Shown in pieces: positions 7,645-15,842 of a stretch of 52,238 nucleotides of DNA (positions within the stretch are counted from its first letter, which is position 1; every line of letters starts with the position of its first letter). The notes below the pieces were generated by a model. It had not been told where the DNA came from. It worked only from the letters and a program-made list of their open reading frames with translations, and searched no databases. The stretch covers positions 1 through 52,238 of the forward strand of contig UQRR01000003.1 in NCBI GenBank assembly GCA_900543455.1, given 5' to 3'. The DNA is from an uncultured Dialister sp. (GTDB taxonomy: Bacteria > Bacillota > Negativicutes > Veillonellales > Dialisteraceae). The position numbers and the translations under genes were made by a program.

Positions 7645-9153
7645 ATGGATGCGAATACATTAGCACTGATGGCCCAGGGCTTCGGTAATGCTCTGGACCC
7701 TATGAATCTTCTCATGATGGTGATCGGCGTCACCATCGGCGTCATTGTCGGCTGCATGCCAGGCCTCTCGGCAGCGATGGGCGTCGCGCTCCTCCTGCCT
7801 CTCACCTTCGGGATGAAGGCAGAAACCGGCCTCATCATGCTCGGCGGCATTTACTGCGGCGCCATCTTCGGCGGCTCCATCTGCGCCATCCTGATCCACA
7901 CCCCGGGCACTCCGGCTTCGGCTGCGACCGCACTCGACGGCTATGAGCTCACCAAACAGGGACGCGCGGGCAAAGCGCTCGGCACCGCCTGCACTGCTTC
8001 TTTCTTCGGCGGGCTTCTCTCCTGCATTTCCCTCTACTTCTTCGCACCGCTCCTTGCAGAGCTTGCGATGAAATTCGGCAGTCCGGAATATTTCTGGCTC
8101 GCCCTCTTCGGACTCACCATCATCGCCGGCGTCACCACCGGCTCCATGGTCAAGGGCCTCATGAGCGGCGCCTTCGGGCTCATCCTCTCCACCATCGGCA
8201 TGGACCCGATGGAAGGGACCGCGCGCTACATGTTTGGTGTTGATGAGCTTTACAACGGCATCAATGTCACCTGCGCGATGATCGGACTTTTCTCCATGTC
8301 CCAAGTCTTTATCCTCATGGAAAAAGCCATCAAGGAACGCGGAAGCATTGTGAAATTCAAAGACTCCGTGCTGCTCAAAGCTCATGAATTGAAACTGATC
8401 GCGCCGACCGTCATCCGCTCATGGCTCATCGGGAACATCATCGGCATTCTTCCTGGCGCGGGCGCCTCCATCGCCTGCTTCCTCGGCTACAATACTGCCA
8501 AGCAGTTTTCCAAGACACCGGAGAAATTTGGACACGGCTCCATCGAAGGCGTCGCGGGCTCCGAAGCAGCGAACAACGCCGTCACCGGCGGCTCGCTCAT
8601 CCCGACGCTGACTCTCGGCATCCCGGGTGAATCCGTCACCGCCGTCCTCATGGGCGGCCTCATCATCCAGGGCCTCCAGCCGGGACCGGAGCTTTTCACG
8701 AAATATGCGCCGATGACCTACACCTTCTTCGCCGGCTTCGTCATCGTACAGTTCTTCATGCTCCTCATCGGACTCGGCGGCTGCCGCATCTTCGCGCACA
8801 TCGCCAAGATCTCCGATGCTATCCTCATCCCGTGCATCTTCGTCCTCTGCGTCGTCGGCTCCTTCGCCATCAATAACAGCTTCGTCGACGTAGTCCTCAT
8901 GTTCATCTTCGGCGTCATGGGATACCTCATGCGTAAGATGGGCCTCAATACCGCTGCCGTCGTCCTCGCCCTCATCTTAGGGCCGATCGGCGAGCGTGGC
9001 CTGAGGAGAAGCCTCACCCTTTCAGGCAACGACATTTCCATCCTCTTCTCTACCCCGATCTGCTGGGTCCTCATCATCCTCTGCGTCCTCTCCGCCTTCT
9101 CCCCGCTCCTCATGGACTGGCTGAAGAAAGGGAAAGCAGCTATCAAGGGATGA
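7645..9153 (+). CDS. tctA: TctA, large permease subunit of tripartite tricarboxylate transporter
   Basis: This 502-aa protein with 10-12 transmembrane segments has the TctA signatures GCMPGLSAAMGVALLLPLTF near residues 34-53 and GILPGAGASIACFLGYNTAK around 270-290, an internal repeat of the PGxxA(S/A) motif. The later segment TLGIPGESVTAVLMGGLIIQG is also diagnostic. It catalyses ion-coupled uptake of the carboxylate delivered by TctC. An AGGAGG site lies 7 bp upstream. A strong terminator follows, ending the tct operon. Confidence 0.95.
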   Translation: MDANTLALMAQGFGNALDPMNLLMMVIGVTIGVIVGCMPGLSAAMGVALLLPLTFGMKAETGLIMLGGIYCGAIFGGSICAILIHTPGTPASAATALDGYELTKQGRAGKALGTACTASFFGGLLSCISLYFFAPLLAELAMKFGSPEYFWLALFGLTIIAGVTTGSMVKGLMSGAFGLILSTIGMDPMEGTARYMFGVDELYNGINVTCAMIGLFSMSQVFILMEKAIKERGSIVKFKDSVLLKAHELKLIAPTVIRSWLIGNIIGILPGAGASIACFLGYNTAKQFSKTPEKFGHGSIEGVAGSEAANNAVTGGSLIPTLTLGIPGESVTAVLMGGLIIQGLQPGPELFTKYAPMTYTFFAGFVIVQFFMLLIGLGGCRIFAHIAKISDAILIPCIFVLCVVGSFAINNSFVDVVLMFIFGVMGYLMRKMGLNTAAVVLALILGPIGERGLRRSLTLSGNDISILFSTPICWVLIILCVLSAFSPLLMDWLKKGKAAIKG

Positions 9154-9167
9154 TTCGCTGCACGCAA

Positions 9168-9195
9168 AAGCACCGCGAAAACGGTGCTTTTTTGT
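9168..9195 (+). terminator. Intrinsic terminator of the tct operon
   Basis: AAGCACCG (9168-9175) / CGGTGCTT (9182-9189) is followed by a T-run. Confidence 0.85.
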
Positions 9196-9225
9196 TGCTG
9201 GTGACTTGACGAGGCACTTCAAATC

Positions 9226-9389
9226 TAAGGAAACGCTGATTCAATCGCAGAGTTAGCTTCTGTAAGGATTTTTATACATGGCCTCGTTATAGCCTTCCTT
9301 ACATAGCTCGTTATTTTCGCCCCTTATTCCTCGCTATGCATAAAATTTCAAAAGTAAAATCTGGCAACGATCGAATCAGCGTTTCCCTA
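9226..9389. mobile_element. MITE-like element with 14-20 bp terminal inverted repeats
   Basis: GGAAACGCTGATTC (9229-9242) is exactly inverted as GAATCAGCGTTTCC (9373-9386). With two mismatches the repeats extend outward and inward to about 20 bp (TAAGG... / ...CCCTAA). The interior of about 130 bp is AT-rich and non-coding. The ends resemble those of IS-derived miniature elements. This family differs from the other repeats and appears once in the window, between tctA and tRNA-Gly. Confidence 0.65.
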
Positions 9390-9451
9390 AATAACTTTTC
9401 GCTAAGACTGGAAAAAGAGCGGAAAGTATGGTATTATCTATGCATGAGTAT

Positions 9452-9525
9452 GCGGGTGTAGTTCATCGGTAGAACGCCAGCTTCCCAAGCTGGACAGGAG
9501 GGTTCGACTCCCTTCATCCGCTCCA
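9452..9525 (+). tRNA. tRNA-Gly(CCC)
   Basis: The acceptor GCGGGTG pairs with CATCCGC (one G-U), the D-arm and the GGTTCGACTCC T-arm are present, and CCA is encoded (9523-9525). The anticodon stem CCAGC/GCTGG closes the loop TTCCCAA, giving anticodon CCC. A candidate -10 TATTAT lies at 9432-9437. Confidence 0.95.
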
Positions 9526-9536
9526 TAGACATGTCA

Positions 9537-9560
9537 GGAGCCCTTGTGGGCTCCTTTTTT
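9537..9560 (+). terminator. Terminator of tRNA-Gly
   Basis: GGAGCCC (9537-9543) / GGGCTCC (9548-9554) is followed by TTTTTT. Confidence 0.88.
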
Positions 9561-9562
9561 GT

Positions 9563-9720
9563 GTCTCAAATCGATTTCAATGCAACTCAATATGATTTCA
9601 ATTCAAAAATGAATTAAAATCGTCAATTCAATTCATTGAAATAATTTAAATGAATTGAATTTATACAGAAATTGAGTTAAAATGAATTAAATTAAATTGA
9701 ATTGAAATGATATTTCAATC
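9563..9720. repeat. AT-rich low-complexity tract of GAATT/AATTC words
   Basis: About 155 bp are built almost only from overlapping TTCAATT, AATTGAA, AATTAAA and GATTTCAAT words, with many short inverted repeats. Its composition is unlike any other part of the window. It sits between the tRNA-Gly terminator and the ribosome-binding site of the AlbA_2 regulator gene, so it probably contains that gene's promoter and operator. Confidence 0.7.
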
Positions 9721-9737
9721 AAAGGAGGGACAGCATC

Positions 9738-11393
9738 ATGTGCGATTTGCCGAAGAAAGAGACGCTAACCATTGAATTCAAAAGCGACAGAGGCAAAGGA
9801 TATTCGGATGAGAGTCTGGTGGATGAGATTGTCGGCATGACGAATACTGAGGGAGGCACGCTTTATCTGGGTATCGAAGATGATGGGCGAGTGAGTGGGA
9901 TCGTGAAGCATCATCAGGATCCGATCGGGCTGGCGGCGCTTATTGCCAATCGCACGCGGCCTTCCTTGTCGGTGCGGACGGAAATTCTTTATAGCGATGA
10001 TTTGCCCGTTATGGTGATTTCTATCCCCAAGAGCTACTCCGTGATTGCCACAGCGTCGGGGAAAATCTTAAAGCGGAGACTGAAAGTGGATGGAGGACCG
10101 GAAGTCATTCCCATGTATCCCTATGAAATCTACACGCGTTTGTCGGATTTGCGGAAATTAGATTTCTCGGCGCAGCCCATTCAGGATGGGACGGTCGAGG
10201 ACCTAGATCCTAATCAGCTGATCCGCCTGCGGGAGACCATTCAGAATCAGAATGGAGATCAGCAGTTGCTTGCTTTATCGGACGAGGAACTCGAGCAGGC
10301 TCTGCGGTTGACGATGCGTGTGGGAGAAGTGGTATATCCTACGCTGACGGGGCTTTTGCTGGTGGGGAAAGAGTCGAGCCTGAAGCGGCTCATTCCGACG
10401 GCCAGTGCTGTTTTCCATGTGATGCAGGGAACTCGGGTCGTGATGAATGAATCATTTACGAAACCCATCATGGAACTGGTGGATCTGTTTTCCTCGTACA
10501 TGAAGGCGTGGAACCCGGAGAAAGAATTCGACTATGGCATGTTCCGCATTCCGATTCCTGAGTTTTCAAAGCCGGCTTTTCGCGAGGGCTTGATCAATGC
10601 GTTTGCCCATCGGGATTACTCTATGATGGGAAGCGTGCGCATTCAGGTCAGTGATGAGGGGCTGACCATCAGCAATCCGGGCGGATTCATTGAAGGGATT
10701 ACGCTGGAAAATTTGCTGACGGCGGAGCCCTGCGGACGAAATCCACTGTTGTCTGATGCATTGAAGCGAATCGGACTGGCGGAACGGACTGGACGTGGCA
10801 TTGACCGCATCTTTGAGGGTTCGATCACCTTTGGCCGTCCTTGGCCTGATTATTCGGAGTCGACCTCGAAGCAGGTGACGCTTTTCATCCCTCGTGCCAA
10901 AGCAGATACAGAATTCATCCAGATGATTATGGATGAACAGAAATCTATGGGACATCCGCTGGCTATCCATACCCTTTTAATCCTCTCGGTGTTGTATAGT
11001 GAGCGTAAAGTCAGCATGCATGACTTGGTGGAGCGGACTCATGCTTCTCTGACGCGACTGAAGCCTCTGATCGAGACACTGATTGAACGTGGCGTGGTTG
11101 AGGAAATTGGTCGTACTTCGCAGCGAATGCTGATGCTTGGACAGAAAGTCTATCGCAAGACGGGAAAATCGAAGGAGTATACACGCCAGAGAGGAATTGA
11201 TCAGGTACGTTTTCCTGAAATGATATTGAAACTGGCGGAAAGTCAGAATGGTGCTATCACGAAAACGGATGTGGTGGAGCTCCTCCGTGTTTCAAAACCG
11301 AAGGCATATGCACTTTTACAGCAGCTATGTGAAGAGCGCAAGCTGGTACTCACTGGACGAGGCCGCTATGCCAAATATGAACTATGCCAATGA
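9738..11393 (+). CDS. AlbA_2-domain putative transcriptional regulator with HATPase_c_4 domain
   Basis: This 551-aa protein has three parts. Residues about 8-120 form an AlbA_2 (Schlafen-type) domain with FKSDRG, TNTEGGTLYLGIEDDG and KILKRRLKV strings. Residues about 270-385 resemble the ATP-binding RecG-like C-terminal domain (HATPase_c_4), with FREGLINAFAHRDY, ISNPGGF, NPLLSDALKRIGLAERTGRGIDRI. The last 130 residues hold two helix-turn-helix-like stretches. Such proteins are annotated as ATP-dependent DNA-binding regulators; the target is unknown. AAAGGAGG lies about 10 bp before the ATG. Codon choice looks less GC-rich than in neighbours, and it sits after a tRNA gene and a MITE-like element, so acquisition by transfer is possible. 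Confidence 0.8.
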   Translation: MCDLPKKETLTIEFKSDRGKGYSDESLVDEIVGMTNTEGGTLYLGIEDDGRVSGIVKHHQDPIGLAALIANRTRPSLSVRTEILYSDDLPVMVISIPKSYSVIATASGKILKRRLKVDGGPEVIPMYPYEIYTRLSDLRKLDFSAQPIQDGTVEDLDPNQLIRLRETIQNQNGDQQLLALSDEELEQALRLTMRVGEVVYPTLTGLLLVGKESSLKRLIPTASAVFHVMQGTRVVMNESFTKPIMELVDLFSSYMKAWNPEKEFDYGMFRIPIPEFSKPAFREGLINAFAHRDYSMMGSVRIQVSDEGLTISNPGGFIEGITLENLLTAEPCGRNPLLSDALKRIGLAERTGRGIDRIFEGSITFGRPWPDYSESTSKQVTLFIPRAKADTEFIQMIMDEQKSMGHPLAIHTLLILSVLYSERKVSMHDLVERTHASLTRLKPLIETLIERGVVEEIGRTSQRMLMLGQKVYRKTGKSKEYTRQRGIDQVRFPEMILKLAESQNGAITKTDVVELLRVSKPKAYALLQQLCEERKLVLTGRGRYAKYELCQ

Positions 11394-11406
11394 AAGGACG
11401 AACGCT

Positions 11407-12183
11407 ATGCCATACACCTACTACGATATCGGACTGAATCTTTTTACGAAATCCTTCCCCCATCCGGAGAAGATCATCGAGGATGCGCACGCCGCGGGGA
11501 TCCAGTGCATCCTGACGGGCTCGGAGGCGGAGGAGAATGAGCTCGTGAATGATTTCACGAAGACCCATGACGTCTACGGGACGGCGGGGATCCATCCGCA
11601 CAGCGCTGACGAAGCGAAGGAGGATGATGTCGCGCGCATCGAGGAAATATTGACTACGAATCCCCGCATCCTGGCGGTGGGGGAGACGGGGCTTGACTAT
11701 GACCGCATGTACAGCAGGAAGGAGAATCAGATCCACTACTTCAAGGAGCTCATCGCGCTCGCAGAGAAATTGGGAAAGCCGCTCTTCCTTCACGAGCGGG
11801 ATGCAGCGGAGGACTTCATCGCCTGCTTTACCGGACACGAATCCATCTGTCCGCGCTCGGTCGTCCACTGCTATACAGGAAATAAGGAAACGCTCAAGAC
11901 GCTCCTTTCGATGGGCTTCTACATTGGCATCACGGGCTGGATCTGTGATGAGCGCCGCGCAGATGACCTGCGCGAGGCAGTGACGATCCTTCCGCTGGAC
12001 CGCGTGATGATCGAGACGGATGCGCCCTACCTCACGCCGCGCGGATTCCACCTGCCGAGGACGAATGTGCCGCAGAATATCACGTATGTGGCGAGGACGC
12101 TCGCGCACTACATGGGCGTCTCGGAAGAGGTGGTCACGAAATGCGCGAAGGAGAATACGGAGCGGTTCTGGGGGATCCGATAG
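11407..12183 (+). CDS. TatD-family metal-dependent DNase
   Basis: This 258-aa TIM-barrel hydrolase shows the TatD signatures: YDIGLNLF (the first metal-ligand position has N/L where other members carry HxH), GIHPHSA, AVGETGLDYDRMYSRKENQ, PLFLHERDA, VVHCYTG and IETDAPYLTP. These carry the Glu, His and Asp ligands of the two-metal centre. Family members degrade DNA 3'-5' and may act in repair or RNA turnover. The ATG at 11407 is used because AAAGGA precedes it; a longer upstream frame overlaps the AlbA_2 gene out of frame. Only 13 bp separate it from the AlbA_2 stop. IGLNLF instead of the usual DxHxH is notable. Confidence 0.85.
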   Translation: MPYTYYDIGLNLFTKSFPHPEKIIEDAHAAGIQCILTGSEAEENELVNDFTKTHDVYGTAGIHPHSADEAKEDDVARIEEILTTNPRILAVGETGLDYDRMYSRKENQIHYFKELIALAEKLGKPLFLHERDAAEDFIACFTGHESICPRSVVHCYTGNKETLKTLLSMGFYIGITGWICDERRADDLREAVTILPLDRVMIETDAPYLTPRGFHLPRTNVPQNITYVARTLAHYMGVSEEVVTKCAKENTERFWGIR

Positions 12184-12189
12184 AGGGGG

Positions 12190-12420
12190 GAGGGTCAGCC
12201 TCGGTGGCGTTGTCCCTTGATTGTGACTGAAAGCTTTGCTCGAATGAGGAATTAGGAATGAGGAATTAGGAATGAAGGTGGCGGCTTTGCCGCGAATATA
12301 TATTGGGCGATGCCCGAAAAGTGGTATTCAAGTCACTAGTCACCAGTCACTTGAAACTCCTAATCCCTGGCCACTAATCCCTAGCTACTCATCTCCCCCG
12401 TTGAACCCATTATCCCCCTA
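12190..12420. repeat. Repeat mosaic between tatD and ftsH
   Basis: A 'TTGATTGTGACTGAAAGC' block is followed by GAGGAATTAGGAAT repeats, 'GTGGCGGCTTTGCCGC', 'GGGCGATGCCCG' and heptamers in antisense orientation from 12330 to 12390. No gene is seen. Confidence 0.75.
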
Positions 12421-12441
12421 TCATTTCCTTCTGCGAGAGCG

Positions 12442-12468
12442 TATAATATAATTACTGACCAATGGTCA
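12442..12468 (+). promoter_or_regulatory. ftsH promoter -10 and palindromic operator candidate
   Basis: TATAAT lies at 12442-12447. A perfect palindrome TGACCAATGGTCA spans 12456-12468, immediately at the expected transcription start. No good -35 is visible. The palindrome would suit a dimeric repressor. Confidence 0.6.
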
Positions 12469-12497
12469 AAAATATATTTCAAAGAAAGGAAAACGCT

Positions 12498-14321
12498 ATG
12501 AACGAAGTCAAAATGCCGAAACGGCCCATACTGGCGTATTACATTTTGATCTTCCTTGCGATCTTCCTGTTCAACTCGATCTTCGTGCCGATGCTCCGTG
12601 AGAATGCCGTGAAAGAAGTGGACTACTCCTCCTTCATGACGATGACGGAGAATCAGGAGATCGACAAGGTACAGGTGGAGCAGGACAAGATCCTCTTTAC
12701 GAAGAAGGACGACAAGCAGGCGTACAAGACCGCCATCATGAATGACCCCGAGCTGGTGGAACGTCTGCACAAGTCAGGCGCGGATTTCACAGGGGAGATC
12801 GTCGAAGCGATGAATCCGCTCTTATCGGCGCTGCTCTCCTGGGTACTGCCGATCCTCATCTTCTTCGGTATCGGCCACTACATGAATAAGCGGCTGATGA
12901 AGAACATGGGAGGTCCCGGCGCGATGCAGTTCGGCATGGGGAAATCGAATGCGAAGATCTTCGTCAAGCCGACGAACGGGATCAAATTTTCTGATGTCGC
13001 CGGTGAAGATGAAGCGAAGGACAGCCTGCAGGAGGTCGTCGAGTACCTGCATAATCCGACGAAGTACAGAGACATCGGTGCCAAGATGCCGAAGGGCATC
13101 CTTCTCGTGGGCCCGCCAGGCACCGGCAAGACCATGCTGGCGAAGGCCGTCGCCGGCGAGTCCGAAGTGCCATTCTTCTCCATTTCCGGCTCGGAATTTG
13201 TAGAAATGTTCGTCGGCATGGGGGCGGCGAAGGTCCGCGACCTCTTCAAGCAGGCGAAGGAAAAAGCGCCGTGCATTGTTTTCATCGATGAGATCGATGC
13301 CATCGGCAAGAAGCGCGGCGGCGCTGCCTTGGGCGGCAATGATGAGCGCGAGCAGACGCTGAACCAGCTCCTGACAGAGATGGATGGCTTCGAAGACAAT
13401 GCGGGCGTCATCATCCTCGCAGCGACGAACCGTCCGGAGTCACTTGACCCGGCGCTCACTCGTCCGGGACGCTTTGACCGTCAGGTGCCGGTCACATTGC
13501 CGGACCTTCAGGGGCGCGTCGCGATCCTCAAGGTCCATGCGGCGAAGATCAAGACCGCGCCTTCCATCGACTACGACAAGGTGGCGCGCATGGCCTCCGG
13601 CGCATCAGGGGCAGAGCTCGCAAACATTGTGAACGAAGCCGCGCTCCGCGCCGTTCGCGACCATCGTCCTTATGCGACGCAGGAAGACATGGAGGAATCC
13701 ATCGAAGTCGTCATCGCCGGCTACCAGAAGAAGCATGCGATCCTGACGGACAAAGAGAAATGCATTGTTTCCTACCATGAAATCGGTCACGCTCTTGTCG
13801 CAGCATTGCAGTCTCACACCGCGCCGGTGCAGAAGATCACCATCATCCCAAGAACCAGCGGGGCGCTGGGCTACACCATGCAGGTGGATCAGGGCAATCA
13901 TTACCTCATGAATAAAGAGGAAATGCTGAACCAGATCGCTACCCTGACAGGCGGCCGCGCGGCGGAGGAGGTCGTCTTCGGCACATCCACCAATGGGGCA
14001 TCGAACGATATCGAGAAAGCCACCCGCCTTGCCCGCGCGATGATCACGCGGTACGGGATGAGTGATGAATTCGGCATGGTCGCCATGGAAAATGTGACGA
14101 ACCAGTATCTGGGCGGCGATACCACCCTCGCCTGCTCGCCGGAGACACAGGCACGCATCGACAAGGCCGTCTCTGATCTCATCAAGGCGCAGCACGAGAA
14201 AGCAAGGAAGATCCTTGTGGAACATCGCAGCAAGCTCGATGAGCTCGCGAAGTACCTCTATGAAAAGGAAACCATCACGGGAGAACAGTTCATGGGGATT
14301 CTGGAAGAGAAAGCAGAATAA
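12498..14321 (+). CDS. ftsH: FtsH, membrane-anchored ATP-dependent zinc metalloprotease
   Basis: This 607-aa hexameric AAA+ protease degrades misfolded membrane proteins and regulators. There are two transmembrane segments (about residues 12-30 and 105-125) flanking a short periplasmic domain. The AAA module carries Walker A GPPGTGKT (about 204-211), Walker B FIDEIDAIG, and SRH ATNRPESLDPALTRPGRFDR. The protease zinc site is HEIGHA (HExxH, about 426), with HEIGH instead of the common HEAGH. The ATG at 12498 has AGAAAGGA just upstream; an alternative ATG at 12462 lies inside the operator palindrome and lacks a Shine-Dalgarno site. It is monocistronic, ending in a clear terminator. Confidence 0.97.
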   Translation: MNEVKMPKRPILAYYILIFLAIFLFNSIFVPMLRENAVKEVDYSSFMTMTENQEIDKVQVEQDKILFTKKDDKQAYKTAIMNDPELVERLHKSGADFTGEIVEAMNPLLSALLSWVLPILIFFGIGHYMNKRLMKNMGGPGAMQFGMGKSNAKIFVKPTNGIKFSDVAGEDEAKDSLQEVVEYLHNPTKYRDIGAKMPKGILLVGPPGTGKTMLAKAVAGESEVPFFSISGSEFVEMFVGMGAAKVRDLFKQAKEKAPCIVFIDEIDAIGKKRGGAALGGNDEREQTLNQLLTEMDGFEDNAGVIILAATNRPESLDPALTRPGRFDRQVPVTLPDLQGRVAILKVHAAKIKTAPSIDYDKVARMASGASGAELANIVNEAALRAVRDHRPYATQEDMEESIEVVIAGYQKKHAILTDKEKCIVSYHEIGHALVAALQSHTAPVQKITIIPRTSGALGYTMQVDQGNHYLMNKEEMLNQIATLTGGRAAEEVVFGTSTNGASNDIEKATRLARAMITRYGMSDEFGMVAMENVTNQYLGGDTTLACSPETQARIDKAVSDLIKAQHEKARKILVEHRSKLDELAKYLYEKETITGEQFMGILEEKAE

Positions 14322-14334
14322 AGTACATGCAAAA

Positions 14335-14363
14335 AAGGAAGCTCGTGAGAGCTTCCTTTTTGT
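14335..14363 (+). terminator. ftsH terminator
   Basis: GGAAGCTC (14337-14344) / GAGCTTCC (14349-14356) is followed by TTTTTG. Confidence 0.9.
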
Positions 14364-14368
14364 TTGGG

Positions 14369-14920
14369 TTCGGGGTTAGCTCGTGGGCGGATCGCCCATG
14401 GATTGCGGATGAAAGCCTCGATTGAATGAGAAATTAGAAATGAGAAATGCGAAATGGTGGTGCGGCGCATAAAAATATGAAAGCGCCGCGGAGTTTTGAC
14501 AGCGCTTCGCGCGGCGCATCGTCATTTCGAGCGTAGTCGAGAAATCTTTATTGCAGAACGGTCATCGCCTGATGTGAGGTAGCACTAGGACATTGTTTTT
14601 CCTCGGCGCATACACGCTAATTCCCGCAGTGCAGTAAAGATCCCTCGACTGCGCTCGGGATGACGATGCCGGAGAAATCCCAGTCACCAGTCACTAGTCA
14701 CTCGAGGCTCCTAATCCCTAGCCACTCATCCCTAGCTACCAGTCACCAGTCACTAGTCACTTGTGACTCCTAATCCCCAATCCCTAATCCCTAGCTACTC
14801 ATCCCTCATCCCTGCTTTCAAACTTCAGGGCTGTGGCGCAGCGAGGGAACAATAAGAAATGGCGGTGCAGTGCATCATAATAAGGAAGCGCCGCCTTCAT
14901 TTGGAGTTTGACATCTGACG
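14369..14920. repeat. Repeat mosaic between ftsH and the degenerate phosphatase gene
   Basis: About 550 bp without a gene. It holds 'GGGTTCGGGGTTAGC', the 'GGATTGCGGATGAAAGCC' block, GAGAAATTAGAAAT repeats, a GCGGCGC palindrome (14459-14492), the inverted-end element (14518-14667), a long heptamer array in CTAGTCAC/CTAATCCC orientation (14689-14819), and a further degenerate palindrome (about 14865-14897). Confidence 0.85.
14518..14667 (+). mobile_element. MITE-like element with inverted ATCGTCAT ends, copy 2
   Basis: This 150-bp unit runs from ATCGTCATTTCGAGCG to CGCTCGGGATGACGAT. It is nearly identical over its whole length to 17332-17479 and to the reverse complement of 733-881. Confidence 0.65.
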
Positions 14921-14928
14921 TCTCCCAT

Positions 14929-15384
14929 TCACCGTATCCATGCTTCGAGCTTCTTCAAAAGTCCTTTGCAGGCTTTTTCCTCCTCTTCATACGCGTCTTC
15001 GAAGGTGCCGCCTTTGTGCGGGTTTGGAATATCACCCTCTTCTCCAGCGAATTCGGAGAGGAGATGGATCTTCTCATCGACATCGCCGCCCATGGTATTG
15101 AAGATGTCGGGATTGTTCTTATCATTCATGAGGAGGATGAAGTCGTACTCATCATAGGTCTTCCATGCGATGGGGAAGGCCTTTTTCTCTGTATAGGGGA
15201 TGCCGTGGGCGGAGAGCGTCTCCTGCGCCGCCTTGGAAAGGGATGCGCCTTCTTTGGCAAAGCAGGCGGCGGAGACGGAGAGGGCTTCTGTCAGACCGGC
15301 CTTTCGGATGAGGTGGTCCATGATGCATTGCGCCATCGGCGGTTCATTATTTCCTGTGTGCGAGATAAAGAGAAGACGGATCAT
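14929..15384 (-). CDS. Degenerate low-molecular-weight phosphotyrosine phosphatase-like protein (catalytic residues lost)
   Basis: This 151-aa protein has the LMW-PTP fold pattern from end to end (N-terminal LLFI strand, PMAQCIMDHLIRKAGL helix, C-terminal FEDAYEEEEKACKGLLKKLEAW helix) and aligns with the intact paralogue at 23498-23959. The P-loop that should read CHGNICR is SHTGNNE, so both the nucleophilic Cys8 and Arg14 are replaced (Ser, Glu). The DP general-acid motif is NP (Asn121). The frame is intact with a good ribosome-binding site, so it is not an obvious pseudogene. It probably binds but does not hydrolyse phosphotyrosine-like ligands, or has a new role. Confidence 0.8.
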   Translation of the reverse strand: MIRLLFISHTGNNEPPMAQCIMDHLIRKAGLTEALSVSAACFAKEGASLSKAAQETLSAHGIPYTEKKAFPIAWKTYDEYDFILLMNDKNNPDIFNTMGGDVDEKIHLLSEFAGEEGDIPNPHKGGTFEDAYEEEEKACKGLLKKLEAWIR

Positions 15385-15399
15385 GATGGGACTCCTTTC

Positions 15400-15842
15400 T
15401 AGTGGGGTGCAATGGGTTCTGAAGGTTCAGGGTTCAGGTTGATGGGTTCAAAGGGTTGTGGTGCGGCGCTGCGCGCCGAATTTTTTAGAAAGAACAAAGA
15501 ACACAGCCTCCTTCCTCTGGAAGGAGGTGCCCGAAGGGCGGAGGTTGGGCGATGCGCAGTATCGCAAAATTCGCGGAGCGAATTTGAATTGGGATGACAA
15601 GTTTCCCGTTATTCCTTCGTTCACATGAATTGTTTTACCGCGAACGAAAAAGATTCCTCGACTTCGCTCGGAATGACGATACGAGAGAGGCCTTAGCGCA
15701 GATGGTGCTGCTTTCCAGCTCTTGCTATTTTCTTTATTTTACTCCTTGAATGTAAATAAACGGTAAACCGGATTTCTAATCCCTAGTCACCAGTCCCTAG
15801 CTACCAGTCCCTAGCTACCAGTCACCAGTCCCTAGTCACCAG
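15400..15842. repeat. Repeat mosaic between degenerate phosphatase and kinase genes
   Basis: GGTTCA heptamers lie at 15410-15450, a palindrome remnant 'GTGCGGCGCTGCGCGCCG' at about 15460-15480, a half element 'GATTCCTCGACTTCGCTCGG' near 15645-15680, and a heptamer array at 15774-15850 that runs into the stop codon of the histidine kinase gene. Confidence 0.8.

Noticed and set aside
9738..12183. Integrated genomic island after tRNA-Gly
   Set aside because: No integrase gene and no duplicated tRNA 3' end were found; only the AlbA_2 gene looks atypical, while tatD is normal.
12456..12468. CtsR or CIRCE operator at ftsH
   Set aside because: The palindrome lacks the tandem GGTCAAA of CtsR and the GAGTGCTAA arms of CIRCE, so it is reported only as an unidentified palindrome.
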